DNA from: a virus
IMG/VR virus record: IMGVR_UViG_3300042938_002323
Span: 1-36,839 of that record
Length of the DNA: 36,839 nucleotides
Direction: 5' to 3' (one strand)
Below, piece after piece: positions 24,018-31,881 of the stretch. The notes below the pieces were generated by a model. It made no database searches, had not been told where the DNA came from, and worked only from the letters and a program-made list of their open reading frames with translations. The position numbers were made by a program, and so were the translations under genes. Position 1 is the first letter of the stretch. Every line of letters starts with the position of its first letter.

Positions 24018-24023
24018 CCTCCC

Positions 24024-26624
24024 ATGCCTCACGCAACGATGAAGCTGATACCTGGTATTGATACCTACAAGACACTTGCCTTGAACGAGGCGGCGTTTTC
24101 AGAGTCTCAGCTTATTCGTTTCGTTCCGGACAGATCAGGCATGGGCCTTGTTCAAAAAATGGGCGGTTGGGTCGATTGGGCGACTCAAGGGCCAATTACA
24201 GGCACTATTATGGACATTCACCCTTGGCAAAATTTGGTCGGGGATGCAGCTCTTGCTGTTGGAGCAGAGGATAGTATTTCGGTTATTGATGAAGTGAGCA
24301 GAAACGAAAACGTTATTACTCCTCAAAAAACAACTTCTAATTCTCCGAAAAGCACATACGACGTAACAATAACAAACGCGACTCCGGCAGTGGTGACCGC
24401 GACAGGAAGTTCCTACCCACCAGGAACTCCAATCGTATTTTCCACGACAGGGACTTTGCCTTCTCCGCTCGTGGTAGGAACAGTTTATTACGTTGCGTCA
24501 AGCTCACCAACCCCAACAGCGAACACTTTTGGAATAGCAACCTCGGTTGGCGGAACTGGCATCGCAACAACCACAGCCGGAAGCGGCGTTCATACGGTGA
24601 CCGTTCCGCTTGCCTCGACCACGAGCGGGTCATCAATCGTCACCATTTACGACACTGGATTGGGTGTTCAGTCTGTTTCATTCACCAATGGGTCGCCAAC
24701 GGTGGTCACAGCTGCCGTTGCGCCAACGCTCGACACAAGTTTAGTGTTTTATGGCACGTCGCTCCCGACGGGAGTCACGCAAGGCACGACTTATTACGCT
24801 CAACCGTTGACTGCCACAACGTTCAATATTTCGACAACGACTTTTGCGAGCGGCACCCTCACCCTTGTCAACACGACAACGACAGGGACAGGTACGGTTT
24901 ACACTCCAAACCAATTAAGAGACGGGTTTTCTTCTTGGATAAAAACGCCAATCAGCATATCAAATTTGATCGTGAGCGGAATTTATTCAATTCAAACTTA
25001 TACTGCAAGTTTGTATTTTAATGTTTATACGATTGATGTCGGGATTGCCGCGACTTCAACAACAAGCATTTCAACGCTTCCGGAGTTCGACCCTGATTCA
25101 GGGTTTTCAACAATTGTTGTAACTCAAGCCAATCACCCATATCAGGACGGTTTCACAGCAACGTTTCTCACGTCAACGACTTCTGCGGGTGTAACAATTT
25201 TTGGCAATTATTTTACGACATACATAAGTTCTACTCAGTATCAGATAACAGCTTCGTCTGCCGCGACAAGTAGCACTGCGTTTTTAATGAATTTGGGTAG
25301 TGCGCAATTTACTTATTATTATAATATTCCATCATCTTTTGCCGCCTTGGGTTATGGTTCAGGCGGATATGGCGAAGGAGGGTATGGGGCGGGAATTAAA
25401 ATTGGTTATCCTTCTGCTCCGACAGTGACGACAACCAATTGGACAATTAACAACTTTGGTGAAATTCTCACTGCGAATGTTCAAAACGGTGAAATTTACT
25501 ATTGGTCTCCAACCTCCAACACAACAACAATGTTTTTGTTGGAGACCGCTCCAACGGCAAACACAGGGCATTTTATTGCGATGCCATCTCGACAGGTTGT
25601 GGCTTACGGTTCAACAGTGACAGGCATTCAGGATCCATTGTTGATCCGGTGGTCGGAGGCCGGAGACGCAACCGTTTGGCAAGCCTCGGCGAATAACCAA
25701 GCTGGTTCTTTCCGCCTCGCGGAAGGAAGCAAGATTGTTGGCGGAATTCAGGCTTCACAACAGGCTTTGATTTGGACCGACCTTGCTCTTTGGTCTATGC
25801 AATACATTGGCTACCCAAATGTGTTCGGGTTCAACAAGCTCGCGGACGGTGTTGGATTGATTGCGCAAAAGGCAGTTGGCATTCTTGGGAGAGCAACATA
25901 TTGGATGTCTCCTGGAGGGTTCAACGTTTTGGCCGAAGGCGGCCCCCAAGACATGGCCTGTCCTGTTTGGGATCAAGTATTCCAAAACTTGAACACCAGT
26001 TTGGACCCAAACGGCTACCCTTATAGCGACCTGATCCAGTGTGGCACAAACTCTATTTTTGACGAAGTGATGTGGTATTACCCATCAACGAATTCAACGT
26101 ATAACGACTCATACGTTAAATATAACACCCTCACCCAAGCATGGGATTACGGCACATTGGATCGTGTTGCGTGGTGCGATCAATCCGTCCTTGGGCCACC
26201 GCTCGGCGCGGACAGCGATGGCTACATTTGGCAACATGAAATCGGATATGATGCTGGCTTTTCGCCAATGGTGTCGTCATTTGGAACGGGTTACATGCAG
26301 TTGAACGATGCGGACAACTTGATCTTCATTGATCAAATTTGGCCTGATTTCAAATGGCAAACGACCGAGCAACAATCGACTGGTTCCGCAACTTCAGCGA
26401 CCGTGTATTTAACTTTTTATGGGGCGGATTATCCAGGAGATGTTCCTACCCAATATGGCCCATACGAAATGAATTCAACCACGCAGTATTTGAGTGTTCG
26501 GATCCGAAACCGTTTATTGCGTATTTCATGCTCCACAGCGAACGCAAATGGTGTTGCGTTGAACGGGACATTTTTCCGGATTGGCGCACTGCGTTACCGT
26601 GCTCAACTTGATGGGAAATTCTGA
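24024..26624 (+). CDS. Tail nozzle-like protein (P22 gp10 type) with inserted beta modules
   Basis: An 866-aa protein. The N-terminus (KLIPGIDTYKTLALNEAAFSESQLIRFVPDRSGMGLVQKMGGWVDW, then GTIMDIHPWQNLVGDAALAVG) and the C-terminal ~400 residues (PLLIRWSEAGDATVW, SQQALIWTDLALWSMQYIG, DEVMWYYPS) are typical of podovirus nozzle proteins with a beta-propeller body, a group sometimes annotated as packaged-DNA stabilisation protein. Between them are two related beta modules at ~110-195 and ~214-294 (GTVYYVASS, GTTYYAQPL) and a weaker third at ~354-436, then GYGSGGYGEGGYGAG. These modules are an expansion of the core and may add exposed decorations. The end overlaps the next start (TGATG). Confidence 0.78.
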   Translation: MPHATMKLIPGIDTYKTLALNEAAFSESQLIRFVPDRSGMGLVQKMGGWVDWATQGPITGTIMDIHPWQNLVGDAALAVGAEDSISVIDEVSRNENVITPQKTTSNSPKSTYDVTITNATPAVVTATGSSYPPGTPIVFSTTGTLPSPLVVGTVYYVASSSPTPTANTFGIATSVGGTGIATTTAGSGVHTVTVPLASTTSGSSIVTIYDTGLGVQSVSFTNGSPTVVTAAVAPTLDTSLVFYGTSLPTGVTQGTTYYAQPLTATTFNISTTTFASGTLTLVNTTTTGTGTVYTPNQLRDGFSSWIKTPISISNLIVSGIYSIQTYTASLYFNVYTIDVGIAATSTTSISTLPEFDPDSGFSTIVVTQANHPYQDGFTATFLTSTTSAGVTIFGNYFTTYISSTQYQITASSAATSSTAFLMNLGSAQFTYYYNIPSSFAALGYGSGGYGEGGYGAGIKIGYPSAPTVTTTNWTINNFGEILTANVQNGEIYYWSPTSNTTTMFLLETAPTANTGHFIAMPSRQVVAYGSTVTGIQDPLLIRWSEAGDATVWQASANNQAGSFRLAEGSKIVGGIQASQQALIWTDLALWSMQYIGYPNVFGFNKLADGVGLIAQKAVGILGRATYWMSPGGFNVLAEGGPQDMACPVWDQVFQNLNTSLDPNGYPYSDLIQCGTNSIFDEVMWYYPSTNSTYNDSYVKYNTLTQAWDYGTLDRVAWCDQSVLGPPLGADSDGYIWQHEIGYDAGFSPMVSSFGTGYMQLNDADNLIFIDQIWPDFKWQTTEQQSTGSATSATVYLTFYGADYPGDVPTQYGPYEMNSTTQYLSVRIRNRLLRISCSTANANGVALNGTFFRIGALRYRAQLDGKF
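24352..24906 (+). repeat. Two tandem fibre-type beta modules in nozzle gene
   Basis: Copies at about 24352-24606 and 24664-24906. Both read VT-N-PTVVTA-type start, a Gly/Thr turn, LPxxVxxGTxYY, then TFxIxT and a GTGTV-like end. Similar modules occur in the genes at 18831 and, more distantly, 11756 and 15380. Confidence 0.65.
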
Positions 26625-26974
26625 TGGCAAGTCTTGACGATATCCTCACCACCCAGAAAAACGGCGTCATTGCAATTGGCGAATATCCAAGCGCACTCGC
26701 CAAGTTCGCTGGAACAAACAACACGAAAGAAATTGCGGCAGCAACGACTCGACAAGTTAAAGTTGGCAGCGGTTGGTTTGCCAACGTTTCTGTTATTGTA
26801 GCGGGAACCACAACTGGAACCGTCTACGATTCTTCCAACACCAACTCGCTGACAGACTTGCGGATTTACATCGTCCCCAACACAGTTGGCGTGTTTCAAG
26901 TTCAAGTCCCGTTCGCAGACGGCCTTGTCATCACCACTGGAACAGGACAGGTTGCTTCTGTCACTTATACGTGA
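26624..26974 (+). CDS. Small beta-rich virion protein downstream of nozzle
   Basis: A 116-aa protein. The N-terminus is short helix/coil (SLDDILTTQKNGVIAIGEYPSALAKFAGTN); from residue ~45 it is all beta: VKVGSGWFANVSVIVAGTTTGTVYDSS, IYIVPNTVGVFQVQVPFADGLVITTGTGQVASVTYT. The G.GW..NVSV.VAG...GTVYDS pattern is frequent in small proteins of phage tail regions that form a compact beta sandwich. It is translationally coupled to the nozzle gene (TGATG), which argues for a stoichiometric tail component. No enzymatic motif is seen. Possible decoration or collar subunit. Confidence 0.72.
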   Translation: MASLDDILTTQKNGVIAIGEYPSALAKFAGTNNTKEIAAATTRQVKVGSGWFANVSVIVAGTTTGTVYDSSNTNSLTDLRIYIVPNTVGVFQVQVPFADGLVITTGTGQVASVTYT

Positions 26975-26981
26975 GGTCGTT

Positions 26982-27776
26982 ATGCCGTTGAAAAAAGGCT
27001 CTTCCCAAAAAACAGTCAGCTCAAATATCTCGGAGATGATGCACTCTGGCCATTCGCAGGATCAATCCATTGCGGCGGCGTTAAACACTGCTCGGAACAC
27101 AAAGGCCATGGGCGGTGGGTTGTATGCCAACATTCACGCCAAGCGCGAGCGCATCGCTCGTGGTTCAAAAGAGCGCATGCGGAAGCCGAACGCGAAAGGT
27201 GCACCGACCGCTGGCGCGTTCAAAGCAGCCGCAAAAACAGTTCGTCCAGCGAAAGCGGAGGGTGGGCCGTTTGCCGACATGTCCTACGACAAAGGCGATA
27301 TGTCATACACAAAATCCGATCCGAAGTTTATGATGAATAAAGTGCATGAAGGCCCAATCCATTCTCCGGTCGCCGGACGCACGGATCACCTGCCGATGAA
27401 CGTTGCTTCAGGCTCGTACGTCATCCCTGCCGACATCATTTCGGCCATGGGCGAAGGCAACACAATGGCTGGTTTCAAAGTCGCCAGAAAAATGTTTTCC
27501 TCTCAGCCCTACATGGTGAATGAAAAGCAGCCATATGACTCTGCCGAACAACCCTACTCCGAGGGCAAACCCTACGGTGCGAGGGCGGCGGGTGGAGCGG
27601 CCCCTGTTGAGATCGTGGCAGCCGGAGGAGAGTATGTCATTTCTCCGAAAGATGTTCTCAAACTTGGCGGCGGCGACATGGATCACGGTCATGCCAGTTT
27701 GGATGAGTTCGTCAAAAGCTACCGCCAAAAAACGATCCACACGCTGAGAAAACTTCCTGGGCCAAAGAAAGATTGA
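26982..27776 (+). CDS. Internal virion-type protein with GG motifs
   Basis: A 264-aa basic protein. The N-terminus (MPLKKGSSQKTVSSNISEMMHSGHSQDQSIAAALNTARN) matches a short segment common in phage proteins. Then comes KAEGGPFADM, followed by GPIHSPVAGRTDHLPMNVASGSYVIPADIISAMGEGNTMAG, then APVEIVAAGGEYVISPKDVLKLGGGDMDHGHASLDEFVKSYRQ and THRKLPGP-like end (LRKLPGPKK). The GRTDH-P and SGSYVIPADI blocks and the second, related VAAGGEYVISP block suggest an internal duplication. The family is widespread beside ejection-protein genes, with unknown activity. I preferred the ATG at 26982 to frames reaching back into the previous gene. Confidence 0.78.
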   Translation: MPLKKGSSQKTVSSNISEMMHSGHSQDQSIAAALNTARNTKAMGGGLYANIHAKRERIARGSKERMRKPNAKGAPTAGAFKAAAKTVRPAKAEGGPFADMSYDKGDMSYTKSDPKFMMNKVHEGPIHSPVAGRTDHLPMNVASGSYVIPADIISAMGEGNTMAGFKVARKMFSSQPYMVNEKQPYDSAEQPYSEGKPYGARAAGGAAPVEIVAAGGEYVISPKDVLKLGGGDMDHGHASLDEFVKSYRQKTIHTLRKLPGPKKD

Positions 27777-27778
27777 TC

Positions 27779-28291
27779 ATGGACAACGAATTGAACGTTC
27801 GCGTCGGAACACCTGAAGACATTGACGGCATGATGAAGCTCGCTTTGGCAGCGTGCGAAGAAAATGGTTTGACGAACCCGAACCCAATGAAATTGCTGGG
27901 AGAGCTTTGGGCTGGGTTGACGAGGGAGCATGGCATTGTCGGGATCATTGGCAAAGCTGGAGAACAATTCGAGGCTGCAATTTTGTTGCGGACTGAATCT
28001 TTGTGGTATTCGGATGATTTAACGATTGTCGAACGTGCGATTTTCGTTCATCCTGATTACCGAAGTGCAAAAGGCGGTCGGGCAAGGAAACTTTGTGAAT
28101 TCGCGAAACAGGCGGCGGAAGTTTTGCAACTTCCATTGGTGATCGGGATTTTGAGTTCGCAGAGGGCCGAGGGCAAGGTTCGACTTTACGAGCGGCAATT
28201 TGGCCCACAGTCGGGTGCTTATTGGATTTATGGCAAGAAGACAGGTGAATGGGCAGACGAAGCTCAACCTGAAAACGCGACGGAGCATTGA
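27779..28291 (+). CDS. GNAT-family N-acetyltransferase
   Basis: A 170-aa protein with a GNAT fold pattern: N-terminal beta-alpha (LNVRVGTPEDIDGMMKLALAACEENG), a beta hairpin (AAILLRTESLWYSDDLTIVERAIFVHPDYR) and motif A, the acetyl-CoA pyrophosphate-binding loop, as RSAKGGRARKLCEFAKQAAE (residues ~94-113). It then continues LQLPLVIGILSSQRAEGKVRLYERQFGPQSGAYWIYGK. Acetyltransferases of this type occur in phage structural clusters with an unknown substrate. It overlaps or abuts the previous gene: TTG at 27773 is possible, but ATG at 27779 follows AAAGAAAG. Its stop is one base from the next start, so it is co-translated with the ejection protein genes. Confidence 0.85.
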   Translation: MDNELNVRVGTPEDIDGMMKLALAACEENGLTNPNPMKLLGELWAGLTREHGIVGIIGKAGEQFEAAILLRTESLWYSDDLTIVERAIFVHPDYRSAKGGRARKLCEFAKQAAEVLQLPLVIGILSSQRAEGKVRLYERQFGPQSGAYWIYGKKTGEWADEAQPENATEH

Positions 28292-28292
28292 C

Positions 28293-31200
28293 ATGGGCGG
28301 GAAAACCGGAACCACGAGTTCAACAACCAAAATTCCTCCCGAGGTCATGGCGCGTTACAATGCTGTGAACACTCGTGCTGAGGACGTTGCCGCAAAACCT
28401 TTTCAGCAATACGGCACAACGCCGGACGCTTTTGTTGCGCAGTTGAACCAACAGCAAAGAACAGGTCAGGCTGGGATGAACCAGTATGCCAATGCTGCGC
28501 AACCTGTTTTGAATCAGGTGCAGCAAGGCTACACTCCCGAGGGCTTTTCTCAGGGTGTTCAGGGCTACATGAATCCCTACCTTCAAAGTGCTGTTGGCGC
28601 GACCACTGCTCAAATGCAAAATGTTGCGGGTCAACAGCAAGCCCAAATGAAAGGCTCCGCAATCGGCCAAGGCGCGTTCGGTGGCGACCGAGCGAACATT
28701 GGTTTGGGCAACCTCATGAACCAGCAAAACCTTGCCTTGGGTCAGACGATCGGTGGCATGCAATCGCAAGGGTTCCAGAACGCTGCGCAAAATTATATGA
28801 CAGGCCTCGGCCAGCGTGGCCAGACAGCCCTTGCAGGACAGCAAGCAGGGCTGCAGGGAGCTCAGGCGCAGATCGGCGCGGGAACCCTTGGTCAGCAAAC
28901 CGAACAGGCTGGAAAAACCGCCCAGTACAATCAGTTCCTGCAGGAACAGGCATACCCATATCAAGTCGCTCAGTTCCTTGCGAACATCGCAATGGGCACA
29001 GGCGCATTGTCCGGCTCAAGCACAACCACGACTCAGCCTATGCCGTTTTTCTCGGATGAGCGTCTCAAGGATGACATTGAAAAGATCGGCAAAACGTTCG
29101 ACGGTCAGGACATCATCAAGTTTCGTTACAAAGGCGAGGACGGCCCGAAGCAGATCGGCTTGTCCGCTCAGAACGTCGAGAAGCATCACCCTGAAGCGGT
29201 TGGTTTGGCAAAGGGTTACAAAACTGTTGACTACGATGCCGCAACAAAAGACGCTGCCAAGCGTGGGCACTTCGAGGATGGCGGCATGGCTTCCGAAGGC
29301 GGAGCTGTCGGGCTGCAGAGCATGGGCCAAGGGTTCGCCGCAGGAGGCGGAGCTTACGATCCTTACGACCCATACTCCATTCAAAACATCATCGCCCGTC
29401 AGCAAGGGTTCTTCGACGGCGGTGAACGCAGCCATGTTCCGACCGCTCGCGGATTGTCCGGAGGCGTCGGAAAGCACGGTCGTGTTCCGGAGGCGAGCTT
29501 GCCTGTCGGAAGGCTCATGGTTGGATCCCCTCCTCCTGCGCCATTGGAAAGCGGAATGTCGCAAGCGATGAATGCGGCGAACACTGGCGAAACCATTTCA
29601 AAGATGTTTTCAACCAACGAGAAAACTGGCGAGAGCGGCCTTGCGCGTCAAATTTTGGAGTCGATTAAATCGAGACTGCCAAAAGATGAAGAAACGAAAA
29701 AGCCAGAGACAGAGGCTCGTGGTGGACTCGTTGGGTATGCTTCGGGAGGTATGCCTTACGACATGGATGAGGATCCGAAAAAGCTCGACATTCCGGATGA
29801 ATCGTCCAAATTCAAAATGCCTGAGCAAAAGCATCTTCCTGGAGCCATGCAAGACCCAACGATGAAAGCCATCATGGACATGGCGAAGCTCGCTTCTGGG
29901 TTTATGAAGAACGGCGGTCGTGCTGAATATCAAGAAGGCGGTGCGCCAGAAGATGAGCTGGGTCGTTATTTGGGAGCGATTGCGAAAACGGAAAGCGGCG
30001 GACAGAAAAATCCGTATGCGGCTCTTGGCCCATTGACAAAAACAGGCGACCGAGCTTACGGAAAATATCAAGTCATGGGGGCCAATATTCCTTCATGGAC
30101 GGAAGAGGCGTTGGGTCAAAAAATGACGCCTGACGAATATCTCGCCAACACAGATGCGCAAGAAAAAGTTGCGCGGCATCATTTTGGGAAAGCATTGAAT
30201 AAATATGGCACCCCAGAGGATGCGGCATCTGTTTGGTTCACAGGCAAGCCACGTTCCGAAGCAGGGAATGTTGCGGACATTCTCGGCACAACAAATTCAC
30301 AGTATGTACAGAAATTCAACGAAGCATTAGGCCGTCCAACGGAGCCTAGAGAAGCTCGTGCGGATCTTCCGGCGGAAAAAGCAGTCACGGCTGGAGATTT
30401 CAATGTTCCTGGAGAAAAATCCAACAAGGGATTTATGGAAGACCTTCTGCAAGAGAAATACGTTGTTCCGGCACTTGCGGGTCTCGGATCAATGCTTTCC
30501 TCGCGTAGTCCATATTTGCTTCCTGCTTTGGGCGAAGGACTTGCGGGTGGCGCGGCAGCTTATATGGGGCAGCAGAAAACTCGTGCTGACATCGGAAGGA
30601 CGGAAGCCGAAACTGAATTGACTGACGCAACGATGATTAACTCGGCTGTTGTTGAAACAAGCGCAGGACCAATGATGAGAATTGCAACACCAGAAGGATA
30701 TCAATTAATTCCGCTTGGTGTTTATAAATCAAACCCAAATTTATATCGATTAAAACTTGCTCCTTTTGCTCCAGGTGAAAACAAAAACGCATTTGCGAAA
30801 TCGGCGGGGCTCGGCGCAACAACTGAAAAAACAATGGATGCTAAAACCCCAACGGGATTGGTTCCTTCAGCTGGCCCAGACAGAACGGACATCGTTCAAG
30901 AAAAGCCACCAACTTCGGACATTGTAAAAACGGAGCTTACTCCTCCATCGGGCAGTGGTTTGGCGGCGGCAGAAGCTCCTCCAGCAGAAGCTCCTCCGGC
31001 AATGACAACAGGTTCAATGCTTAGTGAAACAGACAGGTCTCTTATCGACAAATCTGTTCAAGAAACAATAACTGGCCAAACGACAGCTTCTCTCGCGAGT
31101 GCTCCGAAAAAATTTGAAGATGCGAAAGCAATTCAAGCAGCCAATTTGCAAATTCAACCAATTTTGCGAACTTTGGCCGGAGAGTTTGCCTCCCTTCCAA

Positions 31201-31880
31201 GAGAAGCCTCTCTTTTGACTCCTGGAGTTCTCAATCCATATTCAAGGAAAATTGCTGAAAGTTTAAATTCAATCGCTGCAACATTGGGAACAGACCCATT
31301 TGTTAACGAAGCAGACATAAAAACCGTTGGTTCGATTGATAAAAACATTGAAAGACTTGCAGATGAATTGAGAGGTAAGGGGCAATATGCTGCTTCGGAC
31401 GCAGTCAATTCAACTCGCAAAATGCTTCCTCAAATGAACCAATCGACAGAAGCAATTGGTAAAAACCTTGCCGATGTTTTGGTTGATACGCAAAGGCAAA
31501 ATGATCTGGCCGATTATTATCAAGCCATTCGAGACGAGGCTGCAGCAAAACTTGGCCCAGGAAACGTAGCGATGGCAGATCGAATTCCTGATCTTCCTGG
31601 AGTGAACTGGGCAGATAATTTTGCTAAAAACACGGATGAAAAATATCTTAACGACCGTAGAGCAATGGAAGAAATGTTTAATACGGTGGTTACGAATCCT
31701 GAAGTTAAAGACGCTCGAGGCAACCCGACCCCAATTAATGACCCTGAGAGCGGACGGCCAATGAATTATATGAGCCTTATTATGAGATACGGAGATACGC
31801 TGAGTCCTGAAGTTCGCCAACAGATCGAAGCTGAATTCGGAAAAGGCATTTTGAAATACTTCGGCATCAAGGGAGAGTGA
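28293..31880 (+). CDS. Internal virion protein with S74-like motif and SLT/lysozyme-like domain
   Basis: A 1195-aa protein. Residues ~30-240 are Gln/Gly-rich helix with MNPYLQSAVGATTAQM and GAFGGDRANIGL. Residues ~250-315 (FFSDERLKDDIEKIGKTFDG, GPKQIGLSAQNVEKHHPEAVG) match the S74 intramolecular-chaperone motif, Ser254-Asp255. Several GG motifs follow (EDGGMASEGG, RGGLVGYASGG, NGGRAEYQEGG). Residues ~553-690 resemble a soluble lytic transglycosylase: AIAKTESGGQKNPYAALGP with candidate catalytic Glu567, then AYGKYQVMGANIPSWT. A hydrophobic stretch lies at ~722-762 and a long helical C-terminus follows. Probably ejected to open peptidoglycan at infection. S74 is usually C-terminal in fibres, so its internal position is notable. 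Confidence 0.82.
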   Translation: MGGKTGTTSSTTKIPPEVMARYNAVNTRAEDVAAKPFQQYGTTPDAFVAQLNQQQRTGQAGMNQYANAAQPVLNQVQQGYTPEGFSQGVQGYMNPYLQSAVGATTAQMQNVAGQQQAQMKGSAIGQGAFGGDRANIGLGNLMNQQNLALGQTIGGMQSQGFQNAAQNYMTGLGQRGQTALAGQQAGLQGAQAQIGAGTLGQQTEQAGKTAQYNQFLQEQAYPYQVAQFLANIAMGTGALSGSSTTTTQPMPFFSDERLKDDIEKIGKTFDGQDIIKFRYKGEDGPKQIGLSAQNVEKHHPEAVGLAKGYKTVDYDAATKDAAKRGHFEDGGMASEGGAVGLQSMGQGFAAGGGAYDPYDPYSIQNIIARQQGFFDGGERSHVPTARGLSGGVGKHGRVPEASLPVGRLMVGSPPPAPLESGMSQAMNAANTGETISKMFSTNEKTGESGLARQILESIKSRLPKDEETKKPETEARGGLVGYASGGMPYDMDEDPKKLDIPDESSKFKMPEQKHLPGAMQDPTMKAIMDMAKLASGFMKNGGRAEYQEGGAPEDELGRYLGAIAKTESGGQKNPYAALGPLTKTGDRAYGKYQVMGANIPSWTEEALGQKMTPDEYLANTDAQEKVARHHFGKALNKYGTPEDAASVWFTGKPRSEAGNVADILGTTNSQYVQKFNEALGRPTEPREARADLPAEKAVTAGDFNVPGEKSNKGFMEDLLQEKYVVPALAGLGSMLSSRSPYLLPALGEGLAGGAAAYMGQQKTRADIGRTEAETELTDATMINSAVVETSAGPMMRIATPEGYQLIPLGVYKSNPNLYRLKLAPFAPGENKNAFAKSAGLGATTEKTMDAKTPTGLVPSAGPDRTDIVQEKPPTSDIVKTELTPPSGSGLAAAEAPPAEAPPAMTTGSMLSETDRSLIDKSVQETITGQTTASLASAPKKFEDAKAIQAANLQIQPILRTLAGEFASLPREASLLTPGVLNPYSRKIAESLNSIAATLGTDPFVNEADIKTVGSIDKNIERLADELRGKGQYAASDAVNSTRKMLPQMNQSTEAIGKNLADVLVDTQRQNDLADYYQAIRDEAAAKLGPGNVAMADRIPDLPGVNWADNFAKNTDEKYLNDRRAMEEMFNTVVTNPEVKDARGNPTPINDPESGRPMNYMSLIMRYGDTLSPEVRQQIEAEFGKGILKYFGIKGE

Positions 31881-31881
31881 A

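Noticed and set aside
27770-27782. Programmed frameshift joining the genes at 26982 and 27779
   Set aside because: The junction has a normal stop followed by a start within a few bases. No slippery heptamer was seen, and the GNAT domain is complete from its own start.
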